In this document: positions 37,092 to 50,200 of the stretch, one piece after another | Layout: every line of letters begins with the position of its first letter | Position numbering within the stretch: position 1 is the first letter of the stretch | NCBI RefSeq assembly: GCF_963855985.1 | Contig: NC_087104.1 | Span: 4,030,001 to 4,094,000, forward strand | Length of the DNA: 64,000 nucleotides | From: Ostrinia nubilalis | Lineage: Eukaryota; Arthropoda; Insecta; Lepidoptera; Crambidae | Direction of reading: 5' to 3' | Translations under genes and position numbers: made by a program | Notes under the pieces: model-generated | Seen by the model: the letters and a program-made list of their open reading frames with translations, nothing else | Database searches by the model: none | What the model was told of the DNA's origin: nothing

Positions 37092-39056
37092 TAGGAGTAA
37101 AACAGTTCCGTCAGCAAAACAGTTCCGGGAATTTACGAGTAGAAGCATATTCACATTAAGAAATGTACACGTATAATTTAGACTAATTCAGAGACCAACT
37201 AAAGGGGAGCGCAGTAATTATTCAATCAAAACTTTTAACAAGCTAATTGGACTTTAGTACGAATTGTTTGACATTGGCAGCATAATTTTCTTAATAATGT
37301 CTGAAGTATATTTCAAATTAATTATGATTTGTAAAGTGCGTTAAGTACGTCTTTGTTTGTAGAAACATGAGACGCGCTCTTCTCTCATATGAACGTGTGA
37401 AGTTATAATCGATTTAAATCGAATGATTCTGTAGTTTACAATCCGTGCATTCCAGACGGCTGGGTCACCGTGTCACAACTAATTTTGAACTAGTCTCTAT
37501 GCCACCGTAATTTGAAAATGGCAAATATAGGGAATATTGTTTCGTCTCGTTATTTAATATACTACGTGATTCGATATTACGAATTCATTTAGCGAAGGAA
37601 TGTCAGTCTACAAAAATAATGTGGCGCCTTATTTGCGTAATAAGCTAGTTATTTTGTTAGATGAAGCATGTAACGTTCGGCATAATGTTAGAAAGTATTC
37701 TCAAATGAAGATCAGAAAAATTTTCACCTCAACCATTGTACTCGTAGTGCCTGTTACATTTCGATATTACGATCGATAGACGATGGTATCAATTGTGAAT
37801 GTGTCTTAAAATAATGTAGAGCCTTAGAAATACGTTACATGGAGCGTACTTTTCAGGTTTTTGCGTACACCATCTGCAATGTAGAGCTGATTGACTGCTT
37901 GATCGCTGACTAGTTAATTGATGTGTAGCTTAATATAGATACTAAAAACTTTTTTATTTCAAATTAAAACATTCTAATCACCGAAAAATCGTTCTTAGAA
38001 ACAACGGAAAGTTTTCAAGATAAAGTTGCTGTTTCCAACAAATTATCTTAGTAAAAACTGCCTCGGGGTGTTCCTACAATCTTAATTATTTTCCTTATTA
38101 TGAGGCTCGCTTACAAATATAATATTTTGTGTTTATCTGCTTAGTTAGGATCGATAAGTTATGTTGATCTACTCTATAGGTCTCGATAACATCCGATAAG
38201 TTTGCATAAACAAACTGTAAATGGATTATAAGTTTCTGTATTCTTGGTAAGTTGACGGCGATTTTAGTCAAGGCTACCGTGTAATAATATGCAAGTACTT
38301 ATTTTAATAAATTTTGTTTGATGAATACTGTCCAAAAAGTTAGTTAAGCTCCAAGCTGTGCAAGCGATTTCGTATGCGTAAAAATTTATGTTTTTCCCGT
38401 TTGTTGTAACATTTTAATTACTATACATATAGGTACCTACTAGTGTTAGTGGTATTGATAAATAGTCTAATGCGTTCGTCGGTGAATGGACTAAACATCA
38501 ACATAAAAATATTTTATCGAACCGAGAAAAGAGAGGACAAAGAGAACACAAAAAACAAGATACGAGTATGGGTTTTGATTTTTGTATTGTTGAGTGAATT
38601 ATGTAAGTATTAATATTATTCATCATCTTATCTAGATTCTAGTTAGATGTTGTAAAACTTGGTTTGGTTAATTAAAGGATTTACATTAGAATTTTAACAT
38701 TAAAAACAATAAGTAGTACATACAATTTCTGGGTAAACATTGCATATTATCAACTAACATTATAACCTTATATCAGACCACTTATCACAATATTTTTAAT
38801 ATTCGCTTATTATGATACGCAAATTGGACATTGAGGGCATTTATTTTAATAAAGTTTTTAAAAAAATATGTTTTAAACCATGTCCTGCATAAGTAGTCGC
38901 TATCAGCCATCATTACTATCTACTTAAGTGATTACTCAAGTACCTATTTATTTCAAAAACCTATTAAAACATTATGTTGCTTAATTTAGTTAATTTTAAC
39001 AGGTATTATCGTGATGTGCGGTTAGGTACCTAACAATTTAAATTATTACATAGTTT
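37092..39056. other. Intergenic right flank of the Harbinger array
   Basis: AT-rich unique-looking sequence. No gene, RNA or repeat boundary could be supported. Confidence 0.4.
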
Positions 39057-39112
39057 TGCCTGACGTTTCGACCGGGTTGCACCGGCCGTGGTTACAGGCT
39101 GACTGGACCAAC
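39057..39112 (-). repeat. Dispersed repeat fragment (cctgacgtttcgaccggg block)
   Basis: It reads gcctgacgtttcgaccggg then gccgtggttacaggct, the inverse of the blocks at 12590-12730. Family unknown. Confidence 0.45.
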
Positions 39113-39780
39113 CAAGTAATTTATACTAAGGTAATATAATATCTGTAAAAAATTCATTAAATTAAGCAACGCGAAAGTTTCAAAATAATTCATTGAGTGT
39201 GTTTACACATTTAATAGGCTTATTATAGGCTTATTTATATTATAACACATTAAAGGCTAAGTTCCTCGTGTAAATTGAGTGACATAAGTAGTCATTGGGA
39301 GGATATTTAAATTAATTTAAATTACTTCGTAATAGAGGCTGGTCGAATACTTTGACTGAGCTCTATGCGGTTATTTGTCGACATAATAGCTCGATTTGAA
39401 AGCCCCGGAAGGGTTCAAGTGCTTGATAAATTTCGGTTTCATAGTGAACTTGGTCTGGTGAGTTTTCCCCAAGGTTTTTCCCATTTCTTTATTTTTTCGG
39501 TTCGGTGTTTAGCTCCATAATAATGTAAAAGTACTACCTATAATTTATAAAAATAAGATTCCTGCTGAAATACAAATAATGATAATAAATAAATCACTTT
39601 TTGGATCAGTTGCAATCATGTAAGTATTATCATATCTTTAAAACGTTAACAACTATAAAAAGTTCATAGCTACAACCAAAATAAAGTGCAAACAACTAAA
39701 ACAAAAGTTCTCTAGCACTTTGCTGTCAGCGAATCGAACTTTAAAAACTTTTTAATACTCACAAGAAAGTTTTCACATCC
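39113..39780. other. Intergenic, nothing recognised
   Basis: AT-rich sequence with no coding signal. Confidence 0.35.
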
Positions 39781-40010
39781 AATCCGTCACACAACACTTG
39801 TATTTAGCATGCACTGATCACAATCACTGCAGTTTGGGTCACTAGTGATGGGCAGCTGTATGATGTATCCCGTGTCCCGGACACGTTGACTCCGCGCGCG
39901 AGTGTTGTCGCTACTGGTCGGTCTCTACGGGCGGGCGGCCCGCCTAGATGCTATCTCCGACTTGAGCGCGTGTGGCACAGGTCAGAGGCGAAGGAGAACG
40001 GTGTTCAGTG
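39781..40010 (-). promoter_or_regulatory. Candidate GC-rich promoter / non-coding first exon
   Basis: About 150 bp (39850-40000) is strikingly GC-rich (gactccgcgcgcgagtg, gggcgggcggcccgcc) within AT-rich DNA. On the minus strand an arthropod initiator-like TCAGTG lies just downstream of the island (about 39812), followed by a strong donor-like CTT|GTGAGT (about 39762). On the plus strand another TCAGTG lies at 40005-40010. This could be a promoter for a gene whose coding exons lie outside the window, or bidirectional. No coding exon is attached, so the call is tentative. Confidence 0.35.
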
Positions 40011-43000
40011 GATATGTTTACATTTTATGACTTCATTAAAATGGTATTGGTCTTCATGAAGTACTGAAATATATTTTCTATGCATGATAGACAATTTCCT
40101 ACGATTTATTACTCTCAGATACTACGAGTATGTCACCTCACTTCACACAGTTGTAATGTTGTTGTTATTTGTTTGACTCCTGAAATACACCTATTGTTCG
40201 TAGTCGACAACTTTTTCCATAATTTGAATCATGTGGGTGTGTCGTATTCCTTGGCCAATTTGCTCTCTCCTGTGCCTTGCGCCTCACTCACTAACACTTT
40301 ATATCTCTCAGTTGTTGAGTGTCCCCGGAGGCACCCTGTAGTCGTCAATTGTTTCAGTTAAAGAGCTGTGTAAACACGCCGCGTTAACGACGCCTTTAAG
40401 GTGGCTGCAGATCGCATTAAGCCATATTGTCCCATAATTTCGGGACATTCGCCGCTTAACTTCTGTAACAGAGTTAGTAACAAGAAAATTAGGCAATTAT
40501 TTCGTAATGCGTGCTCTGTATTTTGTAATTAGGTGCTGGCTAAGCATAATTATGTGCCACAAATCACCTACAGAGTACCTAGACCTACCTACCAGAGTAC
40601 CTCTCTATTAAGTATTTTATCTGAAGACTTTACTCTTCTGAAAAACCTTTTCCGTTTCACTATTACGTAATATTACGAACATTTTTCTACCGACTGACAA
40701 AAGCAGACATTACATACAATCATCAATTTCAACCTTAAGCCCTGTTTGTGACAAGGGTCAAAGGTTTCTAAACTTTTTGAAACGCAAAAACCTGAAAAAC
40801 AATAACGTATGCTGATTTCATAACTGGGTGTTGGTCGAAGTCAAACAATCTACAAAGTGCTAACCCAAAAACTTCTCATATAATAAGTATGAAAGTTACC
40901 TTACTTTCTACTTCCACACCCAAACCGCTGATCTTAGTATAAAGTAGCATACTGCATCCAAAAAGTATATTTTTAACTCAAAAATGTTTTTTACTAGGTA
41001 CCTAAGTATTTCTGCTAAGTTACGTGTCCGCGGTTCGTTTTTCACGTTCTAGTAAGAAAATTATCTGCAAAATAGCTCTTTGTACTACAACCATAATTCC
41101 CTTTTCTTTATTAAAATCCTCTAAATAAAAGGTCTTATTATTCGATTGAACCTCGATCCATCATATCTCTTCTAGCTAACTTTTATTTAATATGAAAGTT
41201 GTTTCTGATCTCCTCCTTATTGCCTACTTGAAACACCGCTCAATATTATAGAAGTGGAGAAAACAAGGTTAGACATTAGTTTTATTAGACTAAGCCCTGT
41301 CTTATGAACTCCCCAAAGTGGTACCTCGAGATCAAGACGTTTAATTTAATAAATGAAACTAATGAAAATGGTCTTATCTACCTACTCAACACAGGGCAAG
41401 GTAGCTGAAAACAGTTGCTTTCATTAAACAAATTTCAGTAACAATTTTCAATTATAAAATTGTTTACTTACTAGGTATTTTATAATTGAAAATTTATTAA
41501 TTTATACTTAATATTATCAGTTTCAACGTCTTTGAAAGTTCTTGAGAAGAAATACTAATTATTCGAAATGCCGATAGAATATCGCGAGTAGCTGAAAGTT
41601 TTAATAGCGGCGAAGTTTCTTTGAATATTCGTGGACTATCATCGCTGGACTGCTTTAGAAAGTTTATTATATTATCTGACATTAATTTTCATTAACTTTA
41701 TAAGTGCCTAATTAGCAGGCAGAGCATAGAACATACGATTTTTAAACTCTTTATACACTAGCTTAGGATCAAGATAGTTTAAAGTCTAATGTTTTTATGA
41801 CCAGTGCTACGAAAGCTCGTGGCTAATTGACTTCTACAAATGATTGTTTTAACATAGTTACCTACTTAATTTAATTGCAAAATACAATCTTGTATTTCCT
41901 ATTTTGTCTTGGAGTCGGAGAGATAAGAGTACTTATTTTGTGCAATTAAATCAAAAGATACGAGATAGGTAATTATGTTTATCAATTCATTTTATTTCAT
42001 AACTTTTGCAATTGCAATATACTATATGTTACAAAAAGATAGGTATTTTTAAACGTGACAAAAACCGTACATTCCATCACAAAATCTTCATGATGCACTT
42101 CAAGTAGCATTTAGTGGCTCTTGTGGCAGTCCAACCAACGCGGGCAGAAAATATTATTTCTATAGGTACCTCTACCTATCCGATGGCTTGGCTAATAGGT
42201 CCTTCCATTGAGAAAAATAAATTGGATAGCGGTCCTCACGAACTTTATAACGGTTCACTTAGTCAGGCTGTTATTAATTTTAGTTATAATTAGGTAAGTA
42301 GATAGGTACTCATCGGCTCTAACTGAACCGACTCTGTGATTTAAGTACTTATTTTTGATTTAATTATTGCAGAGCAACCTACGTACCTATAATTACATAA
42401 TATGTTTTTTGTAGACATAACTGTCTTATATACGGATACTTAATTAAGTAAGTAGTTAGGTAATCTTTAGTTACCAACGACAACAAGAAATGAACAGTAA
42501 TGAACACCAAATTTTTCCCAGGTTATCAGTTGACTCAAAAAACGCGTCACAATAATAAAACTACTCTGCACTCCCAGATAATCACTTCGGAATCGACATA
42601 AAAGTACTGCGTCTCATTAAAAACGTCCACTAATTAAGAAATGTTTGTTATGAAGTCGAAAATTCCGATATGTTTATTAGCAGCTAGATAGTTGAATTGT
42701 TTTGTTTATGTGCAGCCGATAACCCGCACGGCAGGTCATTGAAACTGATGATAAGTAAGATGCTGCGTCGAGAAAATGGGACACTAGAGGAAACTGCTAA
42801 TCCGTTTTTATAATAATTTACATGTTCATTTCTTCTATCTGGTAAAGCTCTTTTTTGAGAGTCTTGTTCGGTCGTGGAATACTTATTTAAGTAGGTAGGT
42901 ACTTACTCGTAATTTGTAAAGATTTACTGAGGATTAGAAGATAGACAATGAAACTTCCTGAAAACACTTGATACAGATTCAAATTAGCGAAATTCGCATG

Positions 43001-43917
43001 ATAAAAATAAATAACTTTTTCAAAAGCTTAAAATAAAGATAAATAAAAATAAAGTGACCTCAAGCTGAAACACGCGTAGCCTTCCCTTTTCAGGGTTTGT
43101 TTGTCTGGCCGAATTTAACTGGCCAGGATTGGCTTTGGATTGGATTTGGCTTTCTGCGGCTTAATTACATTATTCCTTAAGTCTATTTATATCGCATGTA
43201 ATATTGACCGAAGTAGACTTTTCATTTTATGGCTTTTCGTAGCCGTATAGGTAGGTAAGGACCTATTAATTATCAGGATTTTTATCTCAAAGTTAACCGA
43301 GTCCAATGCCTAGTTACCTAAGTTACCTTTGGGCTATATATAAGTAGATAACATCCGGATGCAACCTGAGGTCTTACTTAATGGCTTTTATCGGCAACTT
43401 CGTTGCAAGTTAGGTCTACAAAACACGACAAATCAGCAAGATGTACGATTATGAGCTTCTGTTAACTTTAATTCTTTGACCTAACTATCAGCTGTATGTT
43501 ATAATAGTCATATTTAGCCGTTTTTAAAACTGAGGCATTTCCCACACTCGCTACAGCACAAGACGCCATAAAATCTGAACACCTATCGCGATCGGCTCAC
43601 GTGCCTATCATGCTCTTTACGTAAGTAAGGCTGCTCCCGGAAGTTCCACACGCCAATATCGAAAAAATAATTAAGTATATTTATTTTGTCAGATTATCTT
43701 CAAGTATCAATATTGTATGAATATTATGCACCAAGAGGATAGAATAGTGTTCTACGTTACGGTTAGCATTCCTACTATACATACTAATACCTATCAGTAC
43801 TCTATGAAAAAAAAAACTATCAGTAAATCTTCTGCAGCTGAAAAGAAGAAAACGCAGAAGCAATTTTCTTTCTCCCTGATTTTATGCTAAAGGAGATAAA
43901 GCACTCTAATTTTCAAC
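40011..43917. other. Intergenic, no gene recognised
   Basis: 3.9 kb of AT-rich sequence with only short chance frames (up to 93 aa at 40080-40361, no domain features). Confidence 0.4.
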
Positions 43918-44117
43918 TACCTCTAGTAGGAAAAACTTTCGAGTTCGTTTCGTTGCGTATTCAAAGTGTCATCGAAAAATTTTGTATGAAAAATTAAACA
44001 GCGCCCCCTAGGGCGGCTATAATATAGGGGGCGCTGTTTAATTTTTCATACAAAATTTTTCGATGACACTTTGAATACGCAACGAAACGAACTCGAAAGT
44101 TTTTCCTACTAGAGGTA
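43918..44117. repeat. Perfect 93-bp inverted repeat (hairpin MITE)
   Basis: Arms 43918-44010 and 44025-44117 are exact inverses with no mismatch, around a 14-nt loop. The ends read TA-cctctagtagg, so TA flanks are compatible with a Tc1/mariner-type MITE. The inner part carries cagcgccccct. Perfect arms suggest a young insertion or gene conversion between arms. A transcript would fold into a long double-stranded stem. Confidence 0.85.
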
Positions 44118-44440
44118 CTGGAAATTAAAAAAAATGGAACTACAATAACATAAAATATGAGGTAAGTAAAAGCTTTAAAAGTGATCCAACAACTTGTTAT
44201 GAACTTTCTTTAATACTTTTGAGCACAAAATCTCCCTACTGGTCTTTCACCAGTCTAACTAAAGGTATCGTCTTGGAAACCGGTAGCCTTTTGAAAGTTC
44301 AAATAAAGTAGGGTAATTAATTAACGTTACAGGAGCGTAAACTTTGGCGATTACTTACTTAGTTAAATTAATCGGGAAACTTTGTAGCATTATTAATTAG
44401 GTAATCGTACCCGTTTTAAAAGTTGAAGAATATTTTATAT
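44118..44440. other. Intergenic, nothing recognised
   Basis: AT-rich sequence between the hairpin and a retroposon fragment. Confidence 0.35.
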
Positions 44441-44442
44441 TA

Positions 44443-44610
44443 GCTTGTGCCCGCGGCTTCGCCCACCTAATAGGTAGTTTCTGTTACAGAAAACTATACC
44501 GCGCGCGCCTAAGTTCCAAATACCGGGATAAAAAAATATCCTATGTCCTTTCCTGGGAGTCCGGGACCTAAACCATCTTTAAATACCGTTTTTAATGGTC
44601 AGTGGTGTAG
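44443..44610 (-). repeat. Lepidopteran retroposon fragment
   Basis: It starts tagcttgtgcccgcggcttc and includes cgcgcgcc and aaaaatatcctatgtccttt, the inverse of the block order at 19611-19850. Diverged and non-coding. Confidence 0.6.
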
Positions 44611-44855
44611 AGTAGACGCATTAGTTTGTAACATTATAGTACATTAGAGACTGTAGGGAAAATGTAAATAGACATGCGTATGTAATATGTATGTTGTGGT
44701 AATGTAATTTATTCTAATTTGTTGGTATTACCTACCCTAATGTGTGTGTCGGCAGGATTATGTTTAACAGTGATATTGTAACATGTTTTTATCATGATGT
44801 TCAGCTATAAAAAAAGATAATAGGATAAATAATAAAAAAAGATTGTTTTAATAAA

Positions 44856-46769
44856 TTATTTAATTTTAAATACATTGCTTAAATTGTCATTAAGTCCTAC
44901 ATTATTTTGCTCAAACATCTTTCCGAATAGAGAACTATACAGCTCATTGGTGCTCTCATCCGTCCATGTGGTACATTTTTCTGGGGCCATATAATTGACA
45001 AGCTGGTTATGTACCACATACTTGATTTTTCTACCTTTAGTAGCTTTTGTGTCTACTTTCCTTTTCATCTTACTCCTCATTTGCTGCAATGCTATCCACT
45101 GCCGACTCAACTGCACCGGGTCAGAAATATCAGCTGACTTGCATTCAATTAACTCTCTTAGCAACTGATGATAAAAGTCACTGTCATCAAATATTTCTGG
45201 GATATATTCATCATTGTCTTTCCTATCCCTCATTCCAGTATTTACATCTGTGCCATTTTTCTCCCCATTCTCTTCTATTGAAGGTTTTTCATAACCCACA
45301 ATATCATATTCAGATCTTTTCAACTGTGTTCTTTTGATCAACTTGTCTCTATCAGACAAAATATAAGATATCTGCTGCAAGACTGTGTTTGTAGGAGTAT
45401 TTTTAACATTAGAAGCTGTAGCCAGCCTAGTTTTGTCATTCCATTTTTGTATTGTAGAGTCTCTGAAGGATTTGAATGCTTTATGAGAAGTAGCAATTTC
45501 TTTTTCATAATCTTCCAATTTCCGTTTCTTGGCTGCTGCTTGGTTGAGTTGCTTATTGTTCTTTTTAGGTGATTTCTCTTCTTGCTCCCCATTATCTTCA
45601 GGTTCAGTATCTGAAGGTATCTCCTCATTGTCAGTGTCACTTGGTATTTCTTCATCACTTTCTTCTTTAGACTGTTCCTTGACCTCTGTTGATTTTTGTT
45701 TAGATGATAAATTCTTTGTTTCAGGAAAATTCTTGAACAATAAATTTTGCAGTGTTAGAAATCTGAAAAAAGAAGTTTAAATATTACTCTATTATGATAA
45801 AAAGTATAAAGCATGTGATAAATTAGCTTGTAAACATAAAAAAATAACTTACTTGTCCAAAACACTTGTAATGTTCGACTTTGTAGCATTACATTCTTCA
45901 ATAAATTCATTATTTCCTTTAAGACTATCATATGTATCAGGCATTGGCATTTGGTTGGCGGTGGTCATGCACCTTTGGAGGTGTATTCTCATCTCCAGAA
46001 GGCCTTCCCAGACGAGCAACTGGTTCCTAACGCAGGCACCTTTTTTGGCTTCTTCAGATACATTTTGCTTTTTTACATGCTCAAATTCCTCTTTGGGAGG
46101 TTCATCCATTTGGCTTATGTCGTAACCTTCCTCATCATCGTCATCCTCATCGCCCTCATCATCATCTTCACTTTGCTCATCTGAATCATCATTTTCTAAT
46201 TGCTTCTTGAATTGAGTTATTCCATAGTCATCACTCTCCTCATCACTTTCAGAGTTATCGCCCGAGTCTGATTCAAGTTCCTGCTTACTTGTGGGCTTTT
46301 TACTTTTCTTCTGTGTGGTACTTTTAGTGTGCTTCTCATCCGAATCATCACTGTCATCTGCTTTGGTCAGTTGAATGAATTTCTTGATTAGATTTGAGTC
46401 TTTTGTGTCTTCTAACTCGCTCTCTTCTTCACTTTCATCTGAATTATCGTGAAAATTGTTGTTTTGTTTACCTTCGGATTCGCTATCATCAGAACTTTCA
46501 TCCGAGTTCTCCAGTTCTTTACGAGAAATTACTTGGCCCTCGTACTTTTTACTTATGTCACTGAGTAAATTAACGTTTCTCTTACGAAAATCACTGATAG
46601 CTGTTTCATCCTTGCTGTCTGAAGAACTAAAATCAGCACGTGAAACTGTGTGGGGTTTAGTACCGAATACTTGGTCATCTTCTATATCTGCACGAGGTTT
46701 TAACGTTAAAGCATTGGCTATTTTCTCCGACAAAGTCGTTTTTGATGTTTTCTTTTGCTTAAACTTCAT
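44856..46769 (-). CDS. AATF: AATF/Che-1 (TRAUB-domain) nucleolar protein
   Basis: Two exons (minus): 46769-45853 and 45762-44856, joined AA|A across a GT-AG intron to give 607 aa (human AATF about 560). The ATG at 46769 begins MKFKQKKTSK. An in-frame ATG 11 codons upstream (46802) lacks family support. The N-terminal half is very rich in Ser/Asp/Glu, with an Asp/Glu tract near residues 195-215. Then comes the AATF core with KGACVRNQLLVWEGLLEMR and LDKFLTLQNLLF. The C-terminus is the TRAUB domain, with KGRKIKYVVHNQLVNYMAP and the final LYSSLFGKMF. Family members act in the nucleolus in small ribosomal subunit processing and as RNA polymerase II-binding transcription/apoptosis regulators. The gene is head-to-head with ORC1. 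Confidence 0.95.
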
Positions 46770-47250
46770 GATAAAAGATAATTTAGTAAATTCTAACCAC
46801 AAAATTCGTACTCTGAATTTCCAAAACGTGTGTTTGACATTGACGTTTGTTTGACAGTTGTACTTTTTTTTTCATCATCATTTTATAGCTTCGAGTCGAG
46901 TATTTCAGCCAAATATTAAGAAAAGTTTTCTCAGGGCTGAAGTTGTTTGAAGTGTATGTTTTTATTGATTGTGTAGGGCAAAACACGCGCTGAAGACCCG
47001 ACTTATTATGATAGCTGTCTAGCCCAAAGAATAAGTGATTGTTTTGTGTAAATCGAACAGAAGTATTTGAACATTCAATTGCAAAAATAACAATAACACC
47101 GGTTATTACATCCCTAGTAACAGAAAAAAAAACATTTGGCGCGAATTATGACAGTTCCAAAAACGTAAACAGCTGCAACAGTTGGGAAATAACCTCCAAA
47201 ATAATAATAAAATTATAAATCAATTAAATAACTCCATACAATAACACAAA
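46770..47250. promoter_or_regulatory. Divergent promoter region AATF / ORC1
   Basis: 481 bp separate the two start codons. The interval holds an E2F motif (47135-47145). At about 46950-47005 it also has a block (ttttattgattgtgtagggc ... gcgctgaagaccc) resembling the right end of the MITE at 62772-62907. Transcription starts cannot be located from sequence. Confidence 0.6.
47135..47145 (+). promoter_or_regulatory. E2F binding motif upstream of ORC1
   Basis: The sequence TTTGGCGCGAA matches the E2F/DP consensus TTTSGCGC exactly and lies 106 bp before the ORC1 start codon. ORC1 is a known E2F target in flies and mammals, so S-phase control is likely. Binding itself is inferred. Confidence 0.7.
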
Positions 47251-50200
47251 ATGCCTAGAAAACCTTCTGTGAAAGTGAAACCTGTAATATGGCTTAGTGA
47301 CGAAATAGTTGACAAACAAGCAGTATCAAATTCTTTTCAGTATTATGAGTAAGTTAAAAGTTTACTTATTACGTTTCGAATTCCAACTTCTGTTGCATGA
47401 TATCTTAGTTGTTGTAGTTGTTTTTATTTACATTTTAATCATTTATTACAGGAAATTCCAATTTAAAAACATAATCGCAGAAATCAATGACTTTGTTCTG
47501 GTTTCTAATGCTGATGCTGCGGAACCAGATACCGAAGAAGGATGTGATGCAGCTCGCATACTCTCTCTATACGAAGACTCTTCAAATAAACATGATCCCT
47601 TCCGAGCTAAAGTACAGTGGTATTCCAAGCCAGCTGACTTGCCTAACTCATGCTTAAATAAGATGGACCCTATTAGTTTTTTGGAAAAAGAAGTAAGATA
47701 ATTTCAAACTTTCTAGTACGTATATGTATTTTCATAAAAATATAACTGAGTTAATTTATCAAATTATTACAGGTAATTGAAGATCACCGCCCCTTCGACA
47801 CTCATGTATCAATTGAAACATTCTTCAAAAAATGTGCAATCACACTAACATTTACAAAAGATACAGATATTAATGTCACTAAAAATCCATATCACTACAT
47901 ATGCCGATATAGGTTAATGGCTATGGGTAAACGGAAAGTTTACATCGAACCAGTGATGGAAGAAGAACGAAAAGCTATCGAACTCCTTTGCACTCCGATG
48001 AAAGCGGTTTCCACTCCTAACAGGACACCCAAAACACCCAGTAGCTTAGTAAAACGAATGAGCAGAGTTTCTATACAAGAGCAAAAAAACTGGAGTGTAT
48101 CAAAAAATGATGGAACTAAACTGCTGCTTAAAAGGGCAATTTTAGCTGATAAAACAGAAAAGGACTCCCCTAAGAAGACTCCAAAACCTACTCCCGTTCA
48201 CACTCCTACAGATACACCAAGAAGTTCCAAAAAATTAACCAATTATAACATTGAAGAAGCATTGTCCATGGAATTGAGAGAAAATTCTGATGATGAATTA
48301 CCAACGTTAATCATAAGACAACATGTGCCGATAACACCAAAACGCAAGCCATCCATTTCGAAAAATACTGATGAAACTCCAAAAAAAGTCTTAGTCTTTG
48401 AGGAAGATGAAAAAGAAAAATACGCTACTCGTTCTGGCCGTGTTATAAAAAATCCAATTAGTTACATTGAAGAGGAATTATCGCCAGTGAAGAGAACACC
48501 AAGAGCTAAAAGTGCTATTAATCATATGGAAGAAGACACTACTCCTGTTAAAAGGACACCAAGAGCTGCATCAGCTAGAGCTAAGAGCCAAATTCATTAC
48601 ATGGAAGAGGACTCTTCTCCAGTGAAACAAACTCCAAGGAAATCTGTACGTAAACTGGTTGATCAAGACGATGATGATTTCAAACCTATTCCTAAAACGC
48701 CTAGGACACCAAGAACTCCTAGGGCTTCTAAAGCCACACCTGCTAAGACGCCCAAAAGAAGTGTTACCAGAAGGATCATGACTAGTGAACTGACACCCTC
48801 TTTGCATCCTCGAGCACACTCAATTGAAACTCTTGATGGTGAGAAAATTAAATAAAGTTCAGTTGGCATTGTAGTCTGGTACATATAAATATCAAAGCAA
48901 GCAGCAATCAGAAAGAGAAGATAGTGAAGATTTATTAAATTGGTCCAATATTTAACTAATGTTATATTTTATTTTAATGTTTACAGATTACATGAAAGAT
49001 AACAAATCATTGCCCGGGCGAGAAAACCAATTGGATGAAATATTGTCCTTTGTGAGGAACAAATTGCTTGATGGCACTAGTGGGTAAGTTATGCTTAAAA
49101 TATAACATAAAAATAGTAGGTTTCTTCAAGTCAGTGCAGGAAATAATTATTTTAAACAATTCATATTCATATTCATTTATATTCAATTTGTAGATGCATG
49201 TACATATCAGGAGTCCCTGGTACAGGAAAAACAGCCACAGTATGTTCAGCTCTAAAGATCCTGAAGGATGAAGATGATCTGCCAGATTTCCAGCTTGTTG
49301 AAGTGAATGGGATGAGAATTGCTGAACCAAGGCAGGCTTATGTGCAGATTTATAAGCAACTAACTGGTAAATAATGTAACTGATATAATAATTTTAGTTT
49401 GAGACTTTTTGGGAATAAATCTAGCTAGGCGATGATTTATTCTAAACAATTGTTGTCTTATCACATTTCAGGCAAAACAGTGGTATGGGAGCAAGCATGT
49501 TCACTGCTAGAAAAACGCTTCACAAATCCTGGCCCTAGGAGAACACCCACAGTTTTGCTGGTTGATGAGGTAAACTTAGTTCATATAGTTAATTACATTT
49601 TATAGAAATAACTGTTAAGTTCAGTTAACACTGTACTTTTTATAGCAATCACAGTGTGACACAGTCAAATTGCTTTGAGTCAAATGGAATTGTAAAGCAC
49701 ATTGAAAACTTGCAGAGCTAGATTGAATATATTTTTTAAAGAACTTACGAATTATTGATTAAATATTGTCAACTATAATTCGACAGCTGGATGCGCTCTG
49801 CACACGGCGCCAAGACGTTCTCTACAGCATAATGGAGTGGGCGGCGCACTCATCAGCACTTCTTACTGTGTTAGCCGTCGCCAATACTATGGATCTACCT
49901 GAGCGGGCGCTAGCGGCCCGAGTGGCTTCAAGACTCGGGCTCACAAGACTTAGCTTCGCGCCCTACACTCATGCGCAGCTACAGGCTATTGTGGCTTCGA
50001 GATTGAGCGGCGCTAACGTTACAGCGGACGCTGTGCAGCTTATTGCCAGGTATGATTTTCATACCCAAAAAAGATGCCAAATTGTATCTTTAGACCATAT
50101 GAAGATACAACTTGGCATCTTTTAGGGTTCTATGGGATATGAATAAGATTTTGGCTTAGCTCCCTAGACTCATGTGCAGCTATTGTGGCCTTACGGTTGA

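Noticed and set aside
45529..45780. Serine-rich plus-strand frames over AATF
   Set aside because: Antisense shadows of the acidic Ser/Asp/Glu codons of AATF on the minus strand.
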